From contig JBMNOY010000007.1 in the NCBI GenBank assembly GCA_050943315.1, positions 1 through 61,477 of the forward strand: DNA of 61,477 bases, read 5' to 3'. Positions 15,502 through 23,743 of this stretch are shown one piece after another. Each line of letters opens with the position of its first letter. Position 1 is the first letter of the stretch. The position numbers and the translations under genes were made by a program. The notes beneath the pieces are model-generated. The model searched no databases and was not told where the DNA came from. It worked only from the letters and a program-made list of their open reading frames with translations. Origin of the DNA: JBDKUD01 sp050943315 (GTDB lineage Bacteria; Bacillota; Syntrophomonadia; Syntrophomonadales; Syntrophomonadaceae).

Positions 15502-17985
15502 TTAACCGGCTTTATTTACGGTTATTGCTCCTTCCTGGGCATCAATTACAATCTTGTCTCCGGGCTCAACGGTTTTCTTGAGAATCTCCTCAGAGACCTT
15601 ATCTTCCACCAGTTTCTGTATTGCCCTTTTAAGCGGCCGCGCTCCATAAGCAGGATCATAGCCCTCTTTCATTATCAATTCCTGGGCTGCTGCAGATATT
15701 TCCAGCTCAAAGCCGGCATCCTTAATTCTTGACCTCAAGTCTTCTAATAACAGATTAATGATTTCCTTTAACTCCGGTTCGGAAAGGCTGCGGAACACAA
15801 TCATCTCATCAATACGATTCAAAAATTCAGGACGGAAAGTGTGTTTCATTTGCTCCATGACTCTTTCCTTCATCCGGGCATAATCTTCAGCTTCATCCAC
15901 AGCTCGGGTAAAACCTACCGTCTTGGCTTTTTGCAAGGAGTCCGCACCTACGTTGGAAGTCATAATCACTACCGTGTTCCTGAAATCTACGGTTCGGCCC
16001 TGACCATCAGTCAACCTTCCGTCCTCTAAAACCTGCAGCAGGATATTAAATACATCGGGGTGAGCTTTTTCAATCTCATCCAACAATATAACTGAATATG
16101 GTTTTCTCCTTACCTTTTCGGTTAATTGTCCCCCTTCATCATATCCCACATATCCCGGAGGTGAACCTATCATCCGGGATACAGCATGTTTTTCCATATA
16201 TTCCGACATGTCCAGGCGGATGATGGCTTCTTCACTGCCAAACATGGCTTCAGCCAGAGTCCTTGCCAATTCTGTTTTACCTACTCCAGTGGGGCCCAGA
16301 AATATGAATGAACCTATGGGCCGCCGGGGGTTTTTCAGTCCGGCGCGAGCTCTGCGCACGGCCCGGGCTACTGCCTGCACGGCATCCTCCTGCCCCACTA
16401 CCCGGTTGTGCAGTACTGATTCCAGATTAACCAGGCGTTCACTCTCATCTTTAGCCAGTTTGCTCACCGGAATCCCCGTCCAGTCAGCTACAATACCGGC
16501 AATATCATCCTCCAGTACCGCTCCGGCCTGTAAGCTGCGCTGACTTACCCATTCCTTGCGTTTATTATCAATTTCATCTTTAAGCTGTTGTTCCTCATCT
16601 CTTAGTTTGGCAGCTGTCTCATATTCCTGAGCATTTATAGCTTCTTCCTTTTCTTTAATAATCTCCTCCAAGCGGTTTTCCTGCGCCTGCAAATCATCAG
16701 GAACAACATAATTAGCCAATCTGACTTTAGAGGCTGCCTCATCGATTAAGTCGATGGCCTTATCCGGCAGGAAGCGGTCAGTAATATAGCGGGCCGATAG
16801 TTTAACTGCCGCAGTTATGGCCTCATCACTTATCCTAACTCCATGGTGGGCTTCATACCGGTCGCGCAAGCCTTTTAATATTTCAATACTTTCTTCCTCA
16901 CTCGGTTCATCTACCAGTATGGGTTGGAAGCGACGCTCCAGAGCCGCATCCTTTTCAATATGTTTGCGATACTCGTTTAAGGTAGTAGCTCCAACACACT
17001 GAAATTCGCCCCGGGCCAGAGATGGTTTTAAAATATTGGCAGCATCAATAGCACCTTCGGCTGCTCCGGCACCGACAATGGTGTGCAGTTCATCAATAAA
17101 AACAATTACATCACCGGCAGATTTGATTTCATTAACGATTTTGGTGAGACGGTCTTCGAATTCTCCCCGGTATTTGGTCCCAGCCACCATAGTTGATAGA
17201 TCAAGAGATACTACTCTTTTATTGGATAATATCTCCGGTACCTTATTCTCATTAATCCGTTGGGCCAAACCTTCTACAATAGCTGTTTTACCAACCCCGG
17301 GATCACCAATCAAAACAGGGTTGTTTTTGGTCCGCCGGGATAATATTTGCACTACCCGCTCGATCTCTTTGTTTCGGCCTATAACCGGGTCGAGTCTTTC
17401 TTCCTGGGCGTCACGGGTCAAATCACGGCTGAAATTATCCAGAGTTGGAGTCTTGCTGCGGCCTTTGCGTTTCCCCTGGGATATACTGGCCTGATTAGGT
17501 TTGGCCTCTTGCTGGTAAGCTTCTATTCCCGAGGCATCCATTTCGCCGCCTAAAAGCATTAATACCTGCGCCCTGACCTCCTCCAACCTGACCCCCATGG
17601 AAATCAATACCTGTCCGGCAACTCCCTCTTCTTCTCTAATAAGGGCCAGTAAAATATGTTCCGTCCCGACATAATTAACCCCCTGCAGACGAGCTTCGTC
17701 AAAAGCCAGGTTAAACACTTTTTTAGCCCGGGGAGTTACAGGCAGATCTCCAGCCGCACCTTCTAAAATGCCGGTACCCTGACCAATAACCTTCTTAACC
17801 TCCTCGCGGACCTTTTCCAAATCTATACCAAGGTTTAACAATGCTCGAGCCCCTACCCCTTCACCTTCTCGCAGCAAACCGAGCAGAATATGTTCGGTTC
17901 CAATAGCCGGATGGTTTAATTGCCGGGCTTCTTCCTGAGCATGAATAACTGCATTGCGAGCCTTTTGCGTAAATCTTCTGAACAT
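15502..17985 (-). CDS. clpC: ATP-dependent Clp protease ATP-binding subunit ClpC
   Basis: AAA+ unfoldase that feeds ClpP and degrades proteins marked by McsB arginine phosphorylation. The 827-aa start MFRRFTQKARNAV at 17985 lies 7 nt after GGAGG; an ATG two codons earlier is too close. Two N-terminal repeats (residues 1-145) are followed by D1 with Walker A GDPGVGKTA, and a coiled middle domain with UVR-like EYETAAKLRDEEQQLKDEI. D2 carries GPTGVGKTE and the arginine-rich SMIGSPPGYVGYDEGG. It is the last gene of the CtsR-controlled operon. Confidence 0.97.
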   Translation of the reverse strand: MFRRFTQKARNAVIHAQEEARQLNHPAIGTEHILLGLLREGEGVGARALLNLGIDLEKVREEVKKVIGQGTGILEGAAGDLPVTPRAKKVFNLAFDEARLQGVNYVGTEHILLALIREEEGVAGQVLISMGVRLEEVRAQVLMLLGGEMDASGIEAYQQEAKPNQASISQGKRKGRSKTPTLDNFSRDLTRDAQEERLDPVIGRNKEIERVVQILSRRTKNNPVLIGDPGVGKTAIVEGLAQRINENKVPEILSNKRVVSLDLSTMVAGTKYRGEFEDRLTKIVNEIKSAGDVIVFIDELHTIVGAGAAEGAIDAANILKPSLARGEFQCVGATTLNEYRKHIEKDAALERRFQPILVDEPSEEESIEILKGLRDRYEAHHGVRISDEAITAAVKLSARYITDRFLPDKAIDLIDEAASKVRLANYVVPDDLQAQENRLEEIIKEKEEAINAQEYETAAKLRDEEQQLKDEIDNKRKEWVSQRSLQAGAVLEDDIAGIVADWTGIPVSKLAKDESERLVNLESVLHNRVVGQEDAVQAVARAVRRARAGLKNPRRPIGSFIFLGPTGVGKTELARTLAEAMFGSEEAIIRLDMSEYMEKHAVSRMIGSPPGYVGYDEGGQLTEKVRRKPYSVILLDEIEKAHPDVFNILLQVLEDGRLTDGQGRTVDFRNTVVIMTSNVGADSLQKAKTVGFTRAVDEAEDYARMKERVMEQMKHTFRPEFLNRIDEMIVFRSLSEPELKEIINLLLEDLRSRIKDAGFELEISAAAQELIMKEGYDPAYGARPLKRAIQKLVEDKVSEEILKKTVEPGDKIVIDAQEGAITVNKAG

Positions 17986-18060
17986 AAGCATTCCTCCTTT
18001 TTCTGGGCAATTAGGAAAGATCCAAGAATTTACTTTCCTGTCTTATAGTAAAAAACCGGT

Positions 18061-19131
18061 TTAGCTTACCTGCTGGCCAAATTTCTCCTTAATGACCTCG
18101 GCTCTTTTGACATCGCGGTGCAGGGGGTCCATTTCCTGCCCCACTTTCTTCTGTAAATGGGCTGGTCGTATAGCTACTTCCATTTCATTTAAAGCAAAGG
18201 GCTTAATAGATTTAATTATGCCCAAATCAATTCCCAAACGTACATCGGACAGAAGTGTCATGGCCTCATTGGAAGAAATCACCCGGGCATTGGTTAGCGT
18301 GCCGTAAGCCCGCCCTATTCTATCTTCCAGCTGGTAATTCATCTCCTTTTTCAGGTTATTTCTTACCAGTCTTTCCTGATCCACAATCTGTTTAGCTATA
18401 GTAGTCAGATTACTGGTTATATCTTCCTCGGTCTGTCCCAGGGTTATTTGGTTGGATAATTGATAAAGGTTACCTACAATTTCCGTTCCTTCACCGTACA
18501 GTCCCCTTACCGTCAGCCCCAGCTGGCTGATGTTTTGAAATATCATTTGGGTTTGTCCCGCCATAGCAATGGCCGGCAAGTGTAGCATCACTGAGGCCCG
18601 CATGCCTGTCCCTACATTGGTAGGACAGGAGGTTAAATATCCTCTCCGCTCATCAAAGGCATAACTCAAACTTCTCTCCAGGCCATCATCCAGCAACTGC
18701 AGGCAGCGATAGCATTCATCCAGTTGCAGGCCGGGCAAAAGGCACTGCAACCGCAAGTGGTCTTCTTCATTTATCATGATAGCTGCGGAACCATCTCCAT
18801 TAACCAGCAAACCACGGAAGGAGGAATTGGTGGTAACATGATTGGGACTGGTAAGGTGTTTTTCCACCAGTATCTGGCGATCCAGAGCAGTTAACTGGTC
18901 AAAGGTAATGAGTTCCATCCCTTTAAGCTCTTTATCGGCAGCCTTTTTCCAGGCCTCGGTTATAATGTCTATACATTGCTGGCCTTTTTCCTGATCCAGC
19001 AGATGGGGGAAAGGTATATTGCTCAGATTCCTGGCCAGGCGTATCCGGCTGCTTATTACTATGTCAGACTCGGGACCAGCTCCATCCATCCATTTCACAT
19101 AACTGCTATTTAACAAATCGCTTACACTCAC
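18061..19131 (-). CDS. mcsB: Protein arginine kinase McsB
   Basis: Phosphorylates arginine on misfolded or target proteins, including CtsR, for ClpCP degradation. It has a phosphagen-kinase-type catalytic domain: SSRIRLARNLSNIPFP binds ATP, and the catalytic-loop region is CPTNVGTGMRASVMLHLPA. I place the start at the GTG at 19131 (MSVSDLLNSSYVKWMDG, 356 aa), since GGAGGA lies 8 nt upstream. An ATG at 19149 overlapping the mcsA stop is also in frame. A probable matching phosphatase (YwlE) is encoded at 40611-41090. Confidence 0.94.
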   Translation of the reverse strand: MSVSDLLNSSYVKWMDGAGPESDIVISSRIRLARNLSNIPFPHLLDQEKGQQCIDIITEAWKKAADKELKGMELITFDQLTALDRQILVEKHLTSPNHVTTNSSFRGLLVNGDGSAAIMINEEDHLRLQCLLPGLQLDECYRCLQLLDDGLERSLSYAFDERRGYLTSCPTNVGTGMRASVMLHLPAIAMAGQTQMIFQNISQLGLTVRGLYGEGTEIVGNLYQLSNQITLGQTEEDITSNLTTIAKQIVDQERLVRNNLKKEMNYQLEDRIGRAYGTLTNARVISSNEAMTLLSDVRLGIDLGIIKSIKPFALNEMEVAIRPAHLQKKVGQEMDPLHRDVKRAEVIKEKFGQQVS

Positions 19132-19145
19132 CTGGCATTCCTCCT

Positions 19146-19652
19146 TCATTTAAGTTTCTTTTCCAGTTCTTTTATCGAGTCTCTTATCTCTGCCGCTTTT
19201 TCGTACTCCTCTTTAGCTACCGCCTGTTGCAGCCGAGCTTTTAAGTTCTCAATTTTTTTCTGGATTAATACCTGGGCTCCGCCCCGGCTCGGAATTTTCC
19301 CTATATGTTGACTGTTACCATGGATTCTTCTTAAAATTGGTTCCAGCTCCTGTTCGAATACGGTATAGCACTCATTGCATCCTAACTTTCCTGTCTCGCG
19401 TATATTCATAAAGTTCATGCCGCAATTGGGACATTGTATATTCTGTACCGGGGCAGTAATACCCTGAACATAGCCATTGCCAAAGAAGCTGCCCAGGAGG
19501 TGAGGAATAGAAAACTTATTATTCAAATCAAAGAAAAACCCGCCTTTCTTACTGGCACATTCCTCGCACAAATGACTTTCCACCTTGGCGCCGTTGAATA
19601 ACTGGGTTACATGTACCGTTGCCAATCTTTTTTTGCATTCTTCACAATACAT
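19146..19652 (-). CDS. mcsA: McsA, zinc-finger activator of McsB
   Basis: Activator of the McsB kinase and modulator of CtsR. At 168 aa it has paired CxxC motifs (CEEC near residue 3, CEEC near 31, CPNC near 74, CNEC near 93) that should bind zinc. A C-terminal UVR-type coiled segment follows (LKARLQQAVAKEEYEKAAEIRDSIKELEKK). The start ATG has AAAGGAGGG upstream. It is the second gene of the ctsR operon. Confidence 0.95.
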   Translation of the reverse strand: MYCEECKKRLATVHVTQLFNGAKVESHLCEECASKKGGFFFDLNNKFSIPHLLGSFFGNGYVQGITAPVQNIQCPNCGMNFMNIRETGKLGCNECYTVFEQELEPILRRIHGNSQHIGKIPSRGGAQVLIQKKIENLKARLQQAVAKEEYEKAAEIRDSIKELEKKLK

Positions 19653-19689
19653 GGTTTTAACCCTCCTTTATTATCAAAAAATTTTATGC

Positions 19690-20124
19690 TTAACGGGTTT
19701 TATTGATGCAGTAGCTTTTTACCGCGTCAACTATTCCCGCCCTGAGACTATTGCGGTATTCAATGGGGATACGATTAACTCCATGTAGCAGGATATGTTT
19801 TACTAAATAGGCTTCGCTATTAGTTAACAGGTTACTCTCTATAAGTTCCTCCAGCCAATTAAACATTTGTTTATCATTGAGGGAATATTCCTCCTGTTTA
19901 AAACACCGTGTTATCCTTACATAACCTTTACCACCCCGCCGGCTTTGAGTGTAATAGCCTTCCTCTTCAGTAAAACGGGTACTTAACACATAAGTAACCT
20001 GGGAAGGGACACAATCAAAGGTTTCTGCCAATTCGGCGCGTTGAATCTCAATTTGGTTTTCCTCACTTCTGTCTATCAACACTTTTAAATACTGTTCTAT
20101 TCTATCTGCCAGGCTTTTTTTCAT
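19690..20124 (-). CDS. ctsR: Transcriptional repressor CtsR
   Basis: Heat-shock repressor of clp genes. The 144-aa form starts MKKSLADRIEQYLKVLIDRS at the ATG at 20124, behind GAGGGG; the frame stays open 17 codons upstream, but that part overlaps the operator. The winged helix (IEIQRAELAETFDCVPSQVTYVLSTRF) is followed by the glycine-rich wing EEGYYTQSRRGGKGYVRI, the heat-sensing tetraglycine-type loop. McsB is expected to phosphorylate arginines in this wing. The operator lies just upstream at 20140-20159. Confidence 0.95.
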   Translation of the reverse strand: MKKSLADRIEQYLKVLIDRSEENQIEIQRAELAETFDCVPSQVTYVLSTRFTEEEGYYTQSRRGGKGYVRITRCFKQEEYSLNDKQMFNWLEELIESNLLTNSEAYLVKHILLHGVNRIPIEYRNSLRAGIVDAVKSYCINKTR

Positions 20125-20139
20125 TATCGCACGCCCCTC

Positions 20140-20170
20140 TTTGACTTTCTTTGACTTTAGTTTTATTATA
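20140..20170 (-). promoter_or_regulatory. CtsR operator and -10 of the ctsR operon promoter
   Basis: On the minus strand two heptads AAGTCAAA-GA-AAGTCAAA (20140-20159) match the known tandem CtsR box. They sit directly downstream of a TATAAT at 20165-20170, so repressor would block initiation. No good -35 is seen. A single extra half-site (AAAGTCAAA, around 20222-20230) lies further upstream. The operon is therefore autoregulated. Confidence 0.88.
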
Positions 20171-20293
20171 GCCACTATTAGAAATTAATAAACCTCCAAA
20201 AAATACCTTCAGTTAAATCTATTTGACTTTATTTAACCAATGCACACTCTCTCTATTCCTTCCCCTTTTTTACGGGTAAAATCCTTTTATCCA

Positions 20294-20318
20294 TAAAAAA
20301 AAGAGGCTGTACGCCTCT
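20294..20318 (-). terminator. Rho-independent terminator upstream of the ctsR promoter
   Basis: AGAGGC-GTACA-GCCTCT stem followed by an 8-T run on the minus strand. It would stop transcripts arriving from the FtsA-like gene after they cross the repeat array, insulating the ctsR promoter. Confidence 0.85.
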
Positions 20319-20336
20319 ATGGAATTAATCGGGATA

Positions 20337-20361
20337 TTCAACGCGGATTACGCGGATTTTT
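20337..20361. repeat. Short interspersed repeat, left copy
   Basis: TTCAACGCGGATTACGCGGA followed by TTTTT. An inverted copy with about 3 differences in 25 lies at 23719-23743, so the two face each other across the palindromic array and the FtsA-like gene. Confidence 0.6.
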
Positions 20362-20395
20362 ACTCTCAAAAATTCGTAAGAATAGAAATTCTCGC

Positions 20396-21262
20396 GGTGT
20401 TGGTACGGGTTTGCGGGGTATATCCGGTGAGCGACGTAGGCGCAGGTAGTGAGAAACACCCGGTGAAGCCGAGCGGGGGATGGGGACGAGCGACATGGAC
20501 GTCGCGAGAGCGCAGCCGAACACGGACGTTCAATCTGCGCGGTGCCCCATCCCCCGTGAGGCAAGCCGCCGGTGTTTCCACTGCCGGAGACCGGAGCGAA
20601 CCGGATATGCCCCGCAAACCCGTACCAACACCGCCTCCTTACCACAATCAACCTCCAAACGCTGCCTGCAATAAGGTATATCTGGTGAACGACGTGAACG
20701 CCGGCAGTGATAAACACCCGGTAAAGACGAGCAGGGGATGGGGACGAGCGACACGGACGTCGCGAGAGCGCAGCCGAACACGGACGTTCAGTCTGCGCGG
20801 TGCCCCATCCCCCGTGAGGCAAGCCGCCGGTGTTTCTACTACCGGAGACCGGAGCGAACCGGATATGCCCCGCAAACCCGTACCAACACCGCCTCCTTAC
20901 CACAATCAACCTCCAAACGCTGCCTGCAATAAGGTATATCTGGTGAACGACGTGAACGCCGGCAGTGATAAACACCCGGTGAAGCCGAGCGGGGGATGGG
21001 GACGAGCGACATGGACGTCGCGAGAGCGCAGCCGAACACGGACGTTCAATCTGCGCGGTGCCCCATCCCCCGTGAGGCAAGCCGCCGGTGTTTCTACTAC
21101 CGGAGACCGGAGCGAACCGGATATGCCCCGCAAACCCGTACCAACACCGCCTCCTTACCACAATCAACCTCTAAACGCTGCCTAGAGTGGGGTATTTCGG
21201 TGAGCGACGTAGGCGCAGGAAGTGAGAAACACCCGGTAAAGACGAACGGGGGATGGGGACGG
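20396..21262. repeat. Tandem array of GC-rich 258-bp palindromic units
   Basis: Three near-identical units repeat with a period of exactly 258 bp (marker ATGGGGACGAGCGAC at 20480, 20738 and 20996), plus a partial fourth marker at 21253. The first unit is a long palindrome: 20396-20428 pairs with 20600-20632 over 33 nt with one mismatch. Inside it GGGGGATGGGG (20475-20485) pairs with CCCCATCCCCC (20545-20555). Two small hairpins (GCGAC/GTCGC and GCGCAG/CTGCGC) sit at the apex. The array ends 3 bp before the stop codon of the FtsA-like gene. Both strands stay open because the period is 86 codons; I do not regard it as coding. Confidence 0.92.
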
Positions 21263-21265
21263 TAA

Positions 21266-23401
21266 CTAATCTTCCCAGATTAGCTTAATACTGCTTTTAT
21301 CAAAAATGGGAGTGGTATAACCGGCAGGTTTACCATCAACCTCAATTACCAATTTGCCCCTGGCGGAAGCTGGATTAATTTCTATTTCTTTAAAAATATC
21401 GCTCAAAATACAACTGGCCTCTTTTTTTACTGCTGTTAGGGAAGCCCCGTTATATATTACTTCGTCCGCAGAACTTACTTCCCGGCCATTAAGGGAGACA
21501 GTATAATTGGTAGCATGTAAAACAACCGGTTTTTCATTAACGGTAACATTGATAGTGCTAGTTTCTTCCGGAAGTATATCCTTGATCCGTGGCCTTTCCG
21601 AGCGTAAGGAATATTCTATACAACTGCCGAAATTGACCGTCTGGTCCAGGCTGGCTTTTATACCGTCCACAGTTACCAGTACCGGACTCCATCTTACTAC
21701 CATGTGCTGACCATTCAGCTCAAAACTGTACAAGGTTTCACACAAAAGGTGTTCAGCCAGGCCTGCGGTCATTAAAATGTCGCGTACCTGGTTGACCCGC
21801 TTCATTTCAACTTTGGCCATATCGGGCAGTTCCTGATCAGGGTCAAAAGGCTGACCATTTACCGTTATAAGTGGTAACAGCTGTACCTTTTCTCCGTTTA
21901 CCTGCACATAGCCGCTGGTACCATTAACCAAATCCCGCAGGGTTAGACTGGCGTTTTTACCATCCTGCCCTTTGGAAAAGAAAATAATATCTCCATCATG
22001 TACAATCGTTTGCAATGGGGCCTTGCTACCATTTACCTGAATAAGGGGAGAGGTTCCCATTTCTCCTTTTACTACCTTGATGTAGCCATTAACCTCAATT
22101 GTCTTGCCCATGCCCGGTTTTCCATAAAGGTTGTTTAAAGCTATCCCCGAGTTTATCAGGGCATGCATTACATCTGTCTCACCCATGTTCCAAAGGGCCG
22201 TTTCGCGGCCATTAACAGTAACTTTTATTACCGGAACCGGCGGTTTGTCAAAGGAATTAAAAGCTATACCTATGGGGGTAACACCCTGGGGACCTTCCAG
22301 GCAAGGGAAATCGCCACAAATATGGTCCAAATTAGCCCGGGATTTAATGCCGATGCGATTGCGGGGCATTCCCAGCGCATCAGCAAGGTTCATAATAAAC
22401 AGGGGAGCCAGTGTTCCTCCGCCGACACAAAGTACCGCATCGGGGGTTTTTTGGTTTACTTCAATGATATTTACTGCAATAGCCTGGGCTAATTCTTTGA
22501 TAGGAGGCTGGAGAATTTCATTAATATCTGCTGTTCCCATTATAGTAGTGTTTCCGAGAATATCTGTAAACTCAACCTGTTCTTGATTGGAAAGGGTCCT
22601 TTTCAGATTTTCGGCCTGATTAAAATCAAGCAGCCATTGCGATGAAATAAATTCGGTCAGCTCGTCTCCGCCTATAGGTACCATAGCATAGGCAGAAATT
22701 TTACCATTTTTAACTATGGCAATATCTGAAGTACCAGCTCCGATATCAACCAGAGCCAGGTTTAGTAAGCGCATACTAGGAGGAATAGCAACCGCAAGAG
22801 CTGCTATTGGTTCCAGGGTTAAGCTAAAAACCTGTAAACCGCTACGTTTAAGTACTGAAAAAAGGCTGTCCACCACTATCCGGGGCAAAAAAGTGGCAAT
22901 AACTTCGACCGCGACCTCAGAGCCAGTCTGGCCAACCAGGCTGGCTATCTCTTGATCCTCTACCCGGTAACATACGACACTATAACCGACACAGAAATAA
23001 TTACTACGGTCACTGGAGCTAATTTCCGCCTGGGCCAGGGTATACTGGGCATTTTGCACCGCCTCTAATTCCAAAGCCCGCATTTCCTCCTCGGAAATCT
23101 CGCCGGCCAATCCCCTGGAAGTAGAAACATATCCCCGCGCCGTTTTAAGAGCCCGTCCGGCTGCAGCAACTGCTGCTTTTTCTAGAGTTATACCCAGCTT
23201 CTCTTCCAGAGACTTTTTTATCTGGGTTATAACTGCTGCTACTGCCTCAACATCATGGATTTGTCCGTCCAGCATAGCTCTTGTACTATGTTCAACATAT
23301 TCAGCTGCCAGTATGTTATATTTCTGGCCATCTTTCTCCAGTACCAAACCTACCACTTTGCGGGTTCCAATATCTAACGCAAATATCTGGTTAGGTTCCA
23401 T
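21266..23401 (-). CDS. FtsA-like actin-fold ATPase with a long repeat-containing C-terminal region
   Basis: A 711-aa protein. Residue numbers here count from an alternative GTG start two codons upstream at 23407. Residues 1-385 are an FtsA/PilM-type actin fold: phosphate-1 motif ALDIGTRKVVGLV, 1C-like subdomain with TSRGLAGEISEEEM, phosphate-2 motif VDIGAGTSDIAIV at about 220, and adenosine motif CVGGGTLAPLF at about 327. Residues 390-713 contain about nine variants of a V-x-VNG-x strand-turn motif (such as VTVNGRETAL, VQVNGEKVQL, IEVDGKPAGY). This may be stacked small beta domains with a ThiS-like look. No membrane-targeting amphipathic tail is evident. FtsA of model species is about 420 aa and sits next to ftsZ; this one does not. 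A role in division or shape is inference. Confidence 0.8.
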   Translation of the reverse strand: MEPNQIFALDIGTRKVVGLVLEKDGQKYNILAAEYVEHSTRAMLDGQIHDVEAVAAVITQIKKSLEEKLGITLEKAAVAAAGRALKTARGYVSTSRGLAGEISEEEMRALELEAVQNAQYTLAQAEISSSDRSNYFCVGYSVVCYRVEDQEIASLVGQTGSEVAVEVIATFLPRIVVDSLFSVLKRSGLQVFSLTLEPIAALAVAIPPSMRLLNLALVDIGAGTSDIAIVKNGKISAYAMVPIGGDELTEFISSQWLLDFNQAENLKRTLSNQEQVEFTDILGNTTIMGTADINEILQPPIKELAQAIAVNIIEVNQKTPDAVLCVGGGTLAPLFIMNLADALGMPRNRIGIKSRANLDHICGDFPCLEGPQGVTPIGIAFNSFDKPPVPVIKVTVNGRETALWNMGETDVMHALINSGIALNNLYGKPGMGKTIEVNGYIKVVKGEMGTSPLIQVNGSKAPLQTIVHDGDIIFFSKGQDGKNASLTLRDLVNGTSGYVQVNGEKVQLLPLITVNGQPFDPDQELPDMAKVEMKRVNQVRDILMTAGLAEHLLCETLYSFELNGQHMVVRWSPVLVTVDGIKASLDQTVNFGSCIEYSLRSERPRIKDILPEETSTINVTVNEKPVVLHATNYTVSLNGREVSSADEVIYNGASLTAVKKEASCILSDIFKEIEINPASARGKLVIEVDGKPAGYTTPIFDKSSIKLIWED

Positions 23402-23436
23402 CCTCACCCCGCCTTTCGGGACTTATTTATCGTAAA

Positions 23437-23743
23437 TTCAACACTGACTCGCTGCGCTCATACACAGATTTTTAAAGGACACAAGCAGATAATAGTAAAA
23501 GTCCAACATATGTTTAGGTACTAAACAACAGTTTAATCAACGCTTAGCACGGACAGCAGGTATCTTTTCAAATGTGGTTTCATAAATGAAGTTTGGCCAT
23601 CCGTGTTAACATTTGGGCTGCTTAAAAGCCATAGAGCCTTACGAATATGATTAAATGCTACAAGTTAAGCGATATATTGTTAATCCCTGGCAGTATCGCA
23701 GTATTTGAATAATATTATAAAAACCCGCGTTATCCGCGTTCAA
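23437..23743. repeat. Intergenic repeat region with degenerate inverted-repeat ends
   Basis: The 322-bp gap between the FtsA-like gene and wecG holds no gene. Its left end (23437) reads TTCAACACTGACTCGCTGCG and runs on to ACACAGATTTTTAAAGGACACA, like the elements at 47293 and 57186. Its right end (23719-23743) is the inverted copy of the 20337 repeat. That right end overlaps the 3' end of wecG and supplies its stop codon. Confidence 0.6.

Noticed and set aside
20319..21185. Long open frames on both strands across the repeat array (about 280 residues each)
   Set aside because: They exist because the repeat period is 258 bp (86 codons) and GC-rich without stops. The translations are repetitive and on both strands at once, with no ribosome site or domain.
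20396..21262. CRISPR array
   Set aside because: Units are 258 bp, palindromic throughout and contiguous, with no short repeat/unique spacer alternation and no cas genes in the window.
23437..23743. Missing gene in the 322-bp gap before wecG
   Set aside because: No frame with a start, ribosome site and plausible product; the gap is explained by degraded repeat ends.
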